This document shows, piece after piece, positions 1 through 6,324 of a stretch of 16,548 bases of DNA (positions are counted from its first letter, which is position 1; every line of letters starts with the position of its first letter). The notes under the pieces were generated by a model. The model worked only from the letters and a program-made list of their open reading frames with translations. It searched no databases and was not told where the DNA came from. Source of the DNA: Halobacteriales archaeon QS_9_67_15 (GTDB lineage Archaea; Halobacteriota; Halobacteria; Halobacteriales; Haloarculaceae); NCBI GenBank assembly GCA_003023165.1, contig PXSD01000121.1:1-16548 (forward strand), in the 5' to 3' direction. The position numbers and the translations under genes were made by a program.

Positions 1-294
1 TCTCCAGGCTCTTGCTCTCACAACCTGTACCGATTATCGGCACGGTGGGCCGTTACCCCACCGTCTACCTAATCGGCCGCAGCCACATCCTACAGCGCGG
101 GAGCGTTTGAGACTCTCTGTACTCCAACGTGAGAGTCCTATTCGGCATTAGCCTCAGTTTCCCGAGGTTATTTCGATCTGTAGGGCAGTTTGACCACGTG
201 TTACTGAGCTATTTGCCACGGGTCTGAACCCGTGCGACTAGCATGGCTAAGTCGAACTCCGATAGCAATGGCCTCCGGCAGGATCAACCGGAAT
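1..294 (-). rRNA. rrs: 16S ribosomal RNA, 5' part (runs off the window)
   Basis: Read on the minus strand, position 294 begins ATTCCGGTTGATCCTGCCGG, the conserved 5' end of archaeal 16S rRNA that matches the standard archaeal forward primer site. It continues with typical haloarchaeal 16S text, including a block at about 210-175 beginning CACGTGGTCAAACTGCCC and, near the window edge, GCCGATAATCGGTACAGG. Only the first 294 nt are present; the gene continues to the left of position 1. The short ORFs over this stretch (about 243-590 and 470-823) are chance frames over rRNA and leader. Confidence 0.97.
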
Positions 295-585
295 GGGTTC
301 CCGGCTCGAGGCCGGGATCTGGCGGAGACACGCTATCAACGTGTGCGCACGCTATGAACGTGCATATGTCTGGTCCGTCAGTCGGTGACACCGCATCGGC
401 CGCGCCGGTCAGGTATCACCGAACTGTCAAGGCTCACATCAGATCCCATCTGTACGGCGGACCGCAGGGGTGGAATCCTCATGGGTCGTCGACTCCATCA
501 TCGACGAGCCGACCCCGTCTAGAGTCGGGCACCGGGTCGCGCCCCGAGTACCCTCGTGCGGATATTATCATAGTGGGTTACCCCA
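295..585 (-). other. 16S rRNA leader (5' external transcribed spacer)
   Basis: This stretch lies between the last recognisable rRNA promoter and the 16S 5' end. It holds no plausible gene. Next to the 16S there is a CCCGGC/GCCGGG hairpin at 300-316. At 329-343 and 348-362 there are two copies of a 15-nt element, CACGCTAT[C/G]AACGTG, each internally dyad-symmetric (CACG...CGTG). In haloarchaea this region carries one arm of the long processing stem around pre-16S with a bulge-helix-bulge cut site. I cannot see the partner arm because it lies 3' of the 16S, outside the window. Confidence 0.6.
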
Positions 586-600
586 CTTAACGGTTCCGAA
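586..600 (-). promoter_or_regulatory. rRNA operon promoter (proximal copy, TTCGGAA-N3-TTAA)
   Basis: On the minus strand this reads TTCGGAACCGTTAAG and is followed by GGGGTAACC. An almost identical element lies 201 bp upstream. Purine-flanked TTAA cores of this type are the TATA element of haloarchaeal rRNA promoters, which are known to occur in tandem. The orientation fits the 16S gene. Confidence 0.6.
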
Positions 601-662
601 GTGTAGATCCGTATATCACGGATCCATACGTCAGAGCGAGTATGGAAAACAACACCATACCG

Positions 663-678
663 CCTTTAAGTATCGATC
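663..678 (-). promoter_or_regulatory. Probable rRNA promoter TATA element (middle)
   Basis: The minus strand reads ATCGATACTTAAAGGC, a TTAAA core in the same orientation as the 16S gene and between the two TTCGGAA-type promoters. It lacks the TTCGGAA upstream box, so it is a weaker call. Confidence 0.4.
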
Positions 679-786
679 TGATTCGTCGGATTCAGCTTCG
701 TCACCGCGTTGTCGGAGACGAGCGGACCACGGGTCGGCTCCGCTTTCGCCCGTCCCGAGCGTACCTACGTATACCAGGTTCCCCAT

Positions 787-801
787 ATTAAGCATTCCGA
801 A
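787..801 (-). promoter_or_regulatory. rRNA operon promoter (distal copy, TTCGGAA-N3-TTAA)
   Basis: On the minus strand this reads TTCGGAATGCTTAAT, followed by GGGGAACC. It shares box, spacing and downstream G run with the copy at 586-600, so the two look like duplicated promoter units. Confidence 0.6.
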
Positions 802-865
802 AACCGGTCGCTATTGTGAATGATAACCATACGAGGGCAGCGGGGTAGCCACGTATCGAGGGACA

Positions 866-881
866 CAGTTTAAATACTTGC
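866..881 (-). promoter_or_regulatory. Possible outermost rRNA promoter
   Basis: The minus strand reads CGCAAGTATTTAAACT, an A+T core inside GC-rich DNA with the same polarity as the 16S gene. It fits a haloarchaeal TATA element but has no TTCGGAA box. Confidence 0.35.
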
Positions 882-1088
882 GTCTCACCGGCGGTGTGAC
901 AGCAGGTCACGAGCGGCACGATTCGGCCTGCGCTCGTCGCGCTCAACCCCGGTCTAAACTCAGACCGCAGTGCGCTTGGGCTACCGTACACGAGGAGTTC
1001 CAGTGGTGCCACCCGAAGGCGAACGTCTCAGTCGACGATCCACCCCTTCCGAGGAGCCACCGGTGCCGATGGGCGCGCGCGCAACGAG

Positions 1089-1160
1089 ATGAAAACGTAT
1101 CGCAACTGCGAGCCCTACTACGTGACCGCCCACGAGCCGCCACAGAGTGTCGACCCGTAG
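1089..1160 (+). other. Very short ORF or gene remnant with haloarchaeal codon use
   Basis: An ATG at 1089 opens 23 codons ending in TAG at 1158-1160 (begins MKTYRNCEPYY, ends PPQSVDP). Nearly every third base is G or C, as in true genes here, and the composition is not that of a shadow frame. The open frame extends upstream without an obvious start, and a neighbouring frame (VPPEGERLSRR...) also looks coding-like up to about 1090. This suggests a decayed gene crossing frames. I do not recognise a family. It could be chance. Confidence 0.2.
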
Positions 1161-1495
1161 TCGCAGTTGTAGTGGTATTTATACTATATAAACTAGAATT
1201 GATAGAATTCCTATTAATAAAAGTCGAGTCTATCTACCGAAACGCGCCCATAGTACATTCGTCCCGATTATTCCGACAGAAAGAGACGGAACGGAGTTCG
1301 ATAGCTATATTTTATTTTGTATGTTATGCGTGGGAACCGATATTTACCTACACCACTAATTCGGAAAATAGATGATTATTTTGATCGTTTGCTCCAATGC
1401 GTTGCTCGTTCGATTTCAGATTGTTGAATTAATATAGAAGATCTTTGTATGACGAATAGATAGTATTTATTCACGGGCAGAGAAAGTCTTCGCAG
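1161..1495. other. AT-rich intergenic stretch without a gene
   Basis: This block is conspicuously AT-rich compared with the GC-rich DNA on both sides. It contains several TATA-like strings, for example TTTATATAGTATAAATA on the minus strand at about 1177-1193. No open frame has haloarchaeal codon bias; the frame running through it is rich in Ile, Phe, Tyr and Asn. It lies between the rRNA promoter region and the 3' end of the TraB-family gene. I see no tRNA, CRISPR or insertion-sequence ends. Confidence 0.6.
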
Positions 1496-1605
1496 TCAAG
1501 GGAACAGCCGATCGATAGCGTCTCGGGAACGCGCGCTGCTTACAGAGGGTCGGTCGGCGGACGCGGTTGGAGAGCGCGTCTCCGAGCCGGAGAGTGCCGA
1601 AGGTA

Positions 1606-2328
1606 TCAGTCGGTCAGACGGTCGCGGAGCGGGTCGAAGTGTCCGAGTCCGATGACGGCGACCACATCTCCCCGCGAGCGGAGGTCGCGGAGTCGGTCCG
1701 CCATGTGTGCCTCGCGCGTCTCCGAGCGGACGCGCGAGATAGGCGGGCGCTCGAAGGCCTCGAGCACGGCCGTCGCGGTCCGTATCTGTCTGTTCTCGTC
1801 CGCAACCTGTCGGTGTGGCGGGTCCGTCCAAGACACGTTGTGGTCGGTACTCTCACCGACGGCGACTCGGAGCGGCGTGTGCGCGGTCAACGCTGCTGCC
1901 ACGCGGCACGCGATAGCAGTCTTGGCGACCGAGGCGAGCCCGCGGGCGGACCGGGTGACGGTCTCGACCGAGGCGCGCCCGGAGACCAACACGTGCGCGA
2001 GCCGACGACAGAACGCCGTCGAGGGGCCGTCGATCCCGACGACATCGTCGGTGTCCGCCGCCTGTATCGCCGTACTCATCTCGCCACCGAAGGGCGGGGG
2101 CGTTTCGTCGTCTGCGTGAGCTTCGTAGAGCGGGACCGCGAGTGGTGGGAGTTCGACTGCGAGTACGGCGGGCGTCTCGCGCTCGACAACGCGGCGCACG
2201 CGATAGATACTCGCGGGGTGGTCGTGGACGACGCCGACGAGCGTGACCTGTCCGTCGCTTCGTCCACCGTCGAGCGTCTGCATGTACTCGGACTCCATTC
2301 GTGGATCGATAGGTGATTCGCCTGACAT
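1606..2328 (-). CDS. TraB-family protein
   Basis: The 240-residue product matches the TraB/PrgY (GumN-related) group. Near the N-terminus it has VTLVGVVHDHPAS (residues 28-40), in the place of the family's GTxH-type motif, followed by a VLAVELPP strand-loop (55-62). Near the C-terminus are REAHMADRL (205-213) and VIGLGHFDPL (225-234), the paired conserved motifs of the family. Archaeal members often carry C-terminal membrane segments; this one ends after the core and I see no membrane helix, so it is a short soluble version. The function is not settled; the fold resembles erythromycin-esterase/haem-binding proteins. The ATG at 2328 is the first in frame; Met11 and Met16 are alternatives. A TTATTATG element at about 2378-2387 could be the promoter. 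The gene ends about 1.3 kb from the 16S start, on the same strand. Confidence 0.75.
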   Translation of the reverse strand: MSGESPIDPRMESEYMQTLDGGRSDGQVTLVGVVHDHPASIYRVRRVVERETPAVLAVELPPLAVPLYEAHADDETPPPFGGEMSTAIQAADTDDVVGIDGPSTAFCRRLAHVLVSGRASVETVTRSARGLASVAKTAIACRVAAALTAHTPLRVAVGESTDHNVSWTDPPHRQVADENRQIRTATAVLEAFERPPISRVRSETREAHMADRLRDLRSRGDVVAVIGLGHFDPLRDRLTD

Positions 2329-2460
2329 ACTCTCTGGTTCGGCGCGGTAACCTCAGCGTACTATCGACAAGACGAACATAATAACCTTCCGCTCACCGGA
2401 CCCGGATCGCAGGTTGGCCGGTGAGACGGGGACGAACAGCCACACGAGCGAGAGAGGCGA

Positions 2461-2479
2461 CGCCGCCCCTTTTGCGGCG
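2461..2479. repeat. Short hairpin with T run in the loop
   Basis: The arms CGCCGC (2461-2466) and GCGGCG (2474-2479) pair perfectly around the loop CCCCTTT. It lies in the space between the divergent TraB-family and DUF1328 genes. A smaller inverted repeat, AATAG/CTATT, follows at 2501-2515. The role is unknown. Confidence 0.35.
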
Positions 2480-2553
2480 GAATAGCACTTCGTTAGCTAG
2501 AATAGCGGCTCTATTACAATGATGTGCCCGGCAGTAGCCCCAAGTGAGATCAC

Positions 2554-2787
2554 ATGCTCAATACACTCACGACAGCCGTTCGTCCGTCCGTCGCAGTCGA
2601 TGCACTGGCCACAGTCCCCTTGCAGTTCTTCTCGGGGGACTTCATCACACTCGCGATCGCGTTTTTCGTCCTCGCCATCGTCGCAGCCTTATTCGGCGCG
2701 CGCGGGATCGCGGGATTGAGTATGGAGATCGCCAAGTGGCTGGTACTCATCTTCCTCGTGCTCGCGGTCGTCTCGCTGGTGTTGTGA
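2554..2787 (+). CDS. DUF1328 (UPF0391) small membrane protein
   Basis: The 77-residue protein has two hydrophobic segments, about residues 30-48 (TLAIAFFVLAIVAALFG) and 59-77 (IAKWLVLIFLVLAVVSLVL), separated by ARGIAGLSME. This is the layout of DUF1328, a family of about 55-70 residues. The family's central (G)IAG motif and the AKxLxxxFLVL second helix are present. Members are small inner-membrane proteins of unknown function, often in stress- or osmotically induced gene sets. Upstream, GTGAG lies about 7 nt before the ATG as a weak ribosome site, and CTATTACA (about 2511-2518) could be the promoter. The next gene converges on it. Confidence 0.8.
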   Translation: MLNTLTTAVRPSVAVDALATVPLQFFSGDFITLAIAFFVLAIVAALFGARGIAGLSMEIAKWLVLIFLVLAVVSLVL

Positions 2788-2817
2788 CCGCGCGCACACC
2801 TCGTACCCCGGCCGGCG

Positions 2818-2830
2818 ACAACTGAGTTGT
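2818..2830. terminator. Small dyad between convergent genes
   Basis: ACAACT-G-AGTTGT is a perfect 6-bp inverted repeat in the 62-bp gap between two convergent genes. It may help end either transcript. No long T run follows, so the call is weak. Confidence 0.25.
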
Positions 2831-2849
2831 GGTCGACGTATCGGCCGCC

Positions 2850-3059
2850 TCAGTCGACGTGTTGTGAGATGCCTCTGCGTCGGAACATCGCGAGGTGATA
2901 GTTCGTCACGAGGACGGAGTAGACGACCATGCCAGCGACGATCGGCGCGACGAGCGGCAGGTTCGCGCCGTGAGCAACTGCGTTAAACGACTGCGCGACA
3001 CCGACTGCGAGCGGTCCGACGGTGAAAACGCCTGTCCGGACGGGAAACGCGCGACACAT
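2850..3059 (-). CDS. Small hydrophobic protein, probably membrane-bound
   Basis: I do not recognise this 69-residue protein. It has a clear transmembrane segment at about residues 36-57 (PLVAPIVAGMVVYSVLV) and a weaker hydrophobic stretch at 10-28. The C-terminus is basic (FRRRG), which suggests that end faces the cytoplasm. Codon use is haloarchaeal. It lies downstream of the CBS gene on the same strand, with a 77-nt gap containing a TTATA element on the minus strand (about 3113-3118), so it may have its own promoter. No other ATG precedes this one before the frame leaves the gap. Confidence 0.6.
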   Translation of the reverse strand: MCRAFPVRTGVFTVGPLAVGVAQSFNAVAHGANLPLVAPIVAGMVVYSVLVTNYHLAMFRRRGISQHVD

Positions 3060-3136
3060 CTGAATGACGGCCGGTCTCGGGTAGCGATTAGGACCGGTTT
3101 TCGAGTAGATGCCTATAACCCTCTTGTCGGCCGGGC

Positions 3137-4114
3137 TCAGAGTCGCGGTGACTGTTCCTGGACGGTCGTCGCGAGCTTATCGAGTTCGCTCCCGAGCAAC
3201 ACGAGCGCGTCGTCGAGCGTTACGATCCCCTGGAGCGATCTCTCGTCGTCGACGACGGGGAGCCGGCGGATCTCCTCGTCGCGCATCAGCTGGAGGGCCT
3301 GGAAGACGTCCGTCGACGTGTCGGCCGTGATCGGGTCGTCCGACAGCAGGTCTGTCGCCCGCATCTCGTCGGTCTCCGGCTGGTCCTCCAGCGCGAGCGC
3401 GATCATGCGGTCGGTGAGGATGCCGACGGGCTGGTCGTCGTCGACGACGACGACCGATCCGACGTCGCGTTCGGCCATCTGTGCGACCACGGTCCGGATC
3501 GGCGTATCGGGTTCGGCGGTCGCGACCTCCTCCGCGACGATGTCCTCGACCGAGACCGGCCTGAGCAGCGACCGTCCACGCGGTCGCCCGCCGCGGGGAG
3601 CTGACATCGACCGCTGCCCGGCCTGCCCGCTCGCAGTCCCGTGCTGGGACGTCTGTGAGTGGGGGGTCGACGGCGTCGTCGACCCTTGCGGTCGGGTGGG
3701 CTGGCCCATCGGCTGGTGCCCGGCCCGCGGCTGTCCCTGCTGACCGCCGGGCTGGGACGGGGGTTGCTGTGGCGACTGTGAATGCTGGGACGGCTGCCCC
3801 TGCATCCCGGACGGCTGCCGTGACGGTTGGGGTTGCTGTCCGTGTGACTGGCGTGTCGGCTGCCCCTGTTGTGGCCGCTGAGAGCGCTCGGGCGATTGGT
3901 TCGGTGGTCGGCCGTGTGGCTGATGCGTCGACTGGCCGTGCTGGTGCTGTGAGGGCTGGCCGTGTGGCTGGCGGGCCGGCTGGTTCCGGGATCCCCCCTG
4001 GTGGGGACGCGGGCGTGTCGAACCCGACTGTCGTCCGTGAGGCGGTTGCTGGCCGGTGCCCTGTCGTTCGCGTGCCCGTTCGTCAGACGGGTCTCGTCCG
4101 TGATTCGGTGTCAT
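3137..4114 (-). CDS. CBS-pair protein with a long Gln/Pro/His-rich N-terminal tail
   Basis: Residues about 188-310 of 325 form a tandem CBS (Bateman) module. CBS1 has EVATAEPDTPIRTVVAQM, then GSVVVVDDDQPVGILTDRM; CBS2 has DDPITADTSTDVFQALQLM, then RRLPVVDDERSLQGIVTLDD. Such modules usually bind adenine nucleotides and regulate a partner. Residues 1-187 are low complexity: Gln, Pro, His, Gly, Ser and Arg in short recurrent units such as QPHGQP and GQPS. Between residues 20 and 187 the only acidic residue is Glu76, very unusual for a haloarchaeal protein. There is no membrane or DNA-binding segment. An in-frame TGA six bases upstream fixes the ATG as the first possible start. The likely TATA element is GTTTATTG (about 4181-4188), implying a leader of about 45 nt. 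Confidence 0.85.
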   Translation of the reverse strand: MTPNHGRDPSDERARERQGTGQQPPHGRQSGSTRPRPHQGGSRNQPARQPHGQPSQHQHGQSTHQPHGRPPNQSPERSQRPQQGQPTRQSHGQQPQPSRQPSGMQGQPSQHSQSPQQPPSQPGGQQGQPRAGHQPMGQPTRPQGSTTPSTPHSQTSQHGTASGQAGQRSMSAPRGGRPRGRSLLRPVSVEDIVAEEVATAEPDTPIRTVVAQMAERDVGSVVVVDDDQPVGILTDRMIALALEDQPETDEMRATDLLSDDPITADTSTDVFQALQLMRDEEIRRLPVVDDERSLQGIVTLDDALVLLGSELDKLATTVQEQSPRL

Positions 4115-4180
4115 GGTGATTCAGTCGGCGCGGACGCTCGGCTCGCCGGCCGACGCAGAAGCGTTCGCTCCACCAATCAA

Positions 4181-4189
4181 TAAACCTTG
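4181..4189 (-). promoter_or_regulatory. TATA element for the CBS-protein gene
   Basis: The minus strand reads GGTTTATTG inside GC-rich DNA, about 70 bp upstream of the CBS gene start. Transcription would start about 25 bp further on, giving a leader of roughly 45 nt. Confidence 0.45.
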
Positions 4190-4269
4190 CCGGCACTCCC
4201 ACGGCAACGGCGAACTGACTGTGAGTCCGCCGTCGAAACCGCGCGATACCGACAGGTCAGAACCCTGCC

Positions 4270-4299
4270 AGGGGAGTCGTTTATGCCTCTCTGTCCCCT
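4270..4299 (+). promoter_or_regulatory. TATA element flanked by an inverted repeat
   Basis: GTTTATGC (4279-4286) is TATA-like. It is bracketed by the perfect arms AGGGGA (4270-4275) and TCCCCT (4294-4299). The symmetric flanks could be an operator for the small Cys protein gene that starts at 4371. Confidence 0.35.
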
Positions 4300-4370
4300 A
4301 CCATGGTCGACTCGTCTCGCTCGCCGACGCGACGGCGACGAGCGGGTCAGACCGCGTGGGACCGAGAAAC

Positions 4371-4601
4371 ATGAGCACCCACAACAGCACCGTCAGATCC
4401 GTCGCACCGTCCTACCCCGACGCCGAACCCGTCGGGTCGCACCTCGTCATCGACAAGACCGAGTGGGTTCCGGGCCGCCACCCCGAATCACACCGCGGTC
4501 ACGCCGGCCAGAGCGGGTACCGCGAGTCGTTCTACCGCTGCGTCAAGTGCGACGCGGAACGGCTCACGAAGCGCGAACTCCCCGAAGAGTGTCCCGCCTG
4601 A
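4371..4601 (+). CDS. Small Cys/His protein, possible zinc-binding
   Basis: The 76-residue protein starts at an internal ATG of a longer open frame. The upstream part (4113-4370) has poor codon bias and covers promoter sequence, so I start at MSTHNSTVRS. It has VIDKTEWVPGRHP in the middle and a C-terminal FYRCVKCDAERL with Cys57 and Cys60, then a single Cys74 in EECPA. Two nearby His (40, 44) and Cys74 could complete a zinc site. Haloarchaea encode many such small zinc-knuckle proteins of mostly unknown role. Function unknown. Confidence 0.6.
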   Translation: MSTHNSTVRSVAPSYPDAEPVGSHLVIDKTEWVPGRHPESHRGHAGQSGYRESFYRCVKCDAERLTKRELPEECPA

Positions 4602-4726
4602 ACCGGTGACGAACTCGCGGAGCGGTACCGTCCGGGCGGTCGTGAGCCGTCGCTGCAACTGTCGGAACTGTCGGCCGCGACGACGCGTCGCCGGTAAAGA
4701 CCGGGATACCGGGCGAATGGTCACCC

Positions 4727-4736
4727 GTTTTTAACC
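4727..4736 (+). promoter_or_regulatory. TATA element upstream of the 4789 reading frame
   Basis: GTTTTTAACC is a good haloarchaeal TATA match. It lies about 58 bp before the ATG at 4789, predicting a leader of about 30 nt. Confidence 0.45.
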
Positions 4737-4788
4737 GAGCGCCGGTGGACTGTTCGCTGTCAGCGCGTCCCGCGACTGGCGATCACCC

Positions 4789-5574
4789 ATGAGCTCCGAC
4801 GACAGCGACTCCGGCGGCGGCGAGCACAGCGACGGCGAATCCCCGGGCGGTGGCCCCGAGAGTCAGCCACGCGACCCCGAGACCGGACAGTTCCTCCCGA
4901 AAGACGAGCGCGGCGAGACGGAGGACAGCGAGTCTGCGGAAACAGGACCCGACAGACCGGCGGACTCCGACGAGCAGAGAACAGAGCGCTCGGACACTCG
5001 CTCCCACAATGGGGACCGGGAGGACGCGAGCAAACGGCGCGGTCAGCGCCCGCAAGAGTCGCCAGAACGGCAGATTTCCGCGATGGAGCTGTACGCCCTT
5101 CCGCCGACACATCCGCTCGCCCGAGCCTTAACCGGACCGGCCGCGTCCGGTTCCGGGAGCGGACGGGAGCGTCCGCCGACCCTCGACCTCGTCACCCTGC
5201 AGGTCCGTTGGGACGGGCGACCGGTCCTGGGGCACGCGGCGGACGCGGAGGGCCAGCCCGGACCGGCACAGCCGGTTCGGAACCCGCGAACGCGACCGTC
5301 GACGGAGACGGTACAGCAGGCGCCACCGACGGGAGCGGAGCCACAGCGGGCGCCGAAGACGGGACCCCAGCGAGCGCCGCCGGCGGAGCCCCGGCAGTTC
5401 CCGGAAGCGACACCCCGGCACCCGTCGACGGGAGGGACCGGACCGGCGACGACGGCGTCGGCCCAGTCGAATCCGACACGGCCGACCGACGCCGGGCCGG
5501 AACCGGGATCCGATAGCGGTCAGTGGGCAGGGCCCGGTCGCAGTCGGTCGCCGGGGCGGGACGAGCCACGGTGA
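4789..5574 (+). CDS. Low-complexity hypothetical protein, probably frame-disrupted
   Basis: The open frame codes for 261 residues. The first 150 look genuine: an acidic Ser/Asp/Glu/Gly-rich start (MSSDDSDSGGGEHSDGE), a DPETGQFLPKDE motif at about residues 29-40, and a more ordered TLDLVTLQVRWDGRPVL at about 130-146. From about 5250 the frame turns into Pro/Arg/Thr-rich text. At the same point the +2 frame becomes typical of haloarchaea, rich in Asp, Gly, Ala and Thr, up to a stop at 5514-5516. This suggests a frameshift. The frame ends in TGA followed at once by TAG (5572-5577), then resumes with convincing coding text in the same frame. No family recognised. Confidence 0.45.
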   Translation: MSSDDSDSGGGEHSDGESPGGGPESQPRDPETGQFLPKDERGETEDSESAETGPDRPADSDEQRTERSDTRSHNGDREDASKRRGQRPQESPERQISAMELYALPPTHPLARALTGPAASGSGSGRERPPTLDLVTLQVRWDGRPVLGHAADAEGQPGPAQPVRNPRTRPSTETVQQAPPTGAEPQRAPKTGPQRAPPAEPRQFPEATPRHPSTGGTGPATTASAQSNPTRPTDAGPEPGSDSGQWAGPGRSRSPGRDEPR

Positions 5575-5580
5575 TAGCGG

Positions 5581-5821
5581 GCCAGGCTGTCCGTCGAGGA
5601 CGCCTGCGGCACCGTCGAGTGGGCGCGCTCGCGCAGCGAGGGGAGCGTCGAACGGACGCTGGACCGACTGGCCGGCACGGATAGGGTCCACGCGGGCGAC
5701 CTCACCATCTCGCACGTCGTCCGCGTCGCCTGCGAGGACTGCGGGCGGCTACTCAGTCGACGAGTTCGTCGACCGCAAGGGCTGTGACTGCGCGGCGGCC
5801 GACGACGCCGAGTCCGACTGA
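5581..5821 (+). pseudogene. Frame-disrupted remnant with Cys motifs, probable end of the preceding gene
   Basis: Directly after the double stop at 5572-5577, the same frame reads LSVEDACGTVEWARSRSEG, then LAGTDRVHAGDLTISHVV and VACEDCGRLL, all with strong GC at third positions. Around 5752-5756 the sense moves to another frame, VDEFVDRKGCDCAAADD, ending in TGA at 5819-5821. The joined text would be a small domain with CxxC and CDC motifs (VACEDCGRLL...GCDC), likely metal-binding. No start codon fits the beginning, and it crosses at least one frameshift. It is either the decayed 3' half of the gene at 4789 or an intact gene with sequencing errors in GC runs. Confidence 0.4.
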
Positions 5822-5899
5822 CCGAGCGCGAGACCGGCGCGGGTCGCGAAGGCGTCCGGGCGCGACACGCCGTCCGACCGCATCGGGTCGTCGACCGCG

Positions 5900-6301
5900 T
5901 CACGCCGTCCCGTCGACGTGTGCCTCCATGACTGCGACGTTCCGTTTGTTGACCTTCCAGCCGGCGTCGAGGAGCGTGCCGAGGACCGGGACGGAGCCGA
6001 GTGCGAACTCGACGGCGACTCGACCGAGCATTGCGGCGATGCTCCGGGCCGGGACACCCACTTCGACGGCCTTGAAAACGATGTACAGCGAGGCGACGGC
6101 CGCGACGAGGTCGCCGGACACCGGCGCGACCCCGAGGATCGGGTCGATCCCGACCCGGAGCCCGGTCCCGGGGACGGTGACGGCCTCGTCGAGCAGGTGG
6201 GCGGTGCTCCTGGCGCGCGCGAGTGCCGCCTGTTCGTCCCTGTCTCCGGTCGGCGACTGCTCAGAGTCGGTGATCATGGCCATGAGTTCGCTTGGGGACA
6301 T
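5900..6301 (-). CDS. DUF4112 domain protein
   Basis: This 133-residue protein fits DUF4112. The diagnostic stretches are GIDPILG (51-57), SGDLVAAV (62-69) with a hydrophobic helix SLYIVFKAVEVGVP, and GSVPVLGTLLDAGWK with VNKRN (102-121). The family is found in bacteria and archaea and is predicted to be membrane-associated; its function is unknown. The start is the ATG at 6301, 23 nt after the stop of the HTH-10 gene on the same strand. The longer open frame upstream is antisense-type shadow text. The spacing implies cotranscription with the regulator, so the regulator may control or act with this membrane protein. Confidence 0.8.
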   Translation of the reverse strand: MSPSELMAMITDSEQSPTGDRDEQAALARARSTAHLLDEAVTVPGTGLRVGIDPILGVAPVSGDLVAAVASLYIVFKAVEVGVPARSIAAMLGRVAVEFALGSVPVLGTLLDAGWKVNKRNVAVMEAHVDGTA

Positions 6302-6324
6302 CGAGGAGTAGGTCTTTCGCCCGT

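Noticed and set aside
788..1012. 74-residue minus-strand frame in the rRNA promoter region
   Set aside because: It runs through the distal rRNA promoter elements and has no haloarchaeal composition or ribosome site.
1567..2316. 249-residue plus-strand frame opposite the TraB-family gene
   Set aside because: It is the antisense shadow. The minus frame has the TraB motifs and better third-position GC.
3700..4080. Possible direct-repeat or CRISPR-like array in the repeated GGCTGGCCGTG text
   Set aside because: The repeats are short, irregular and in frame with Gln/Pro/His codons of the CBS protein. There are no constant repeats with unique spacers.
4303..4374. Upstream 23-codon ORF overlapping the 4371 start by ATGA
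   Set aside because: The peptide is Arg-rich and unlike haloarchaeal proteins, and the predicted transcription start (about 4308) falls after its ATG.
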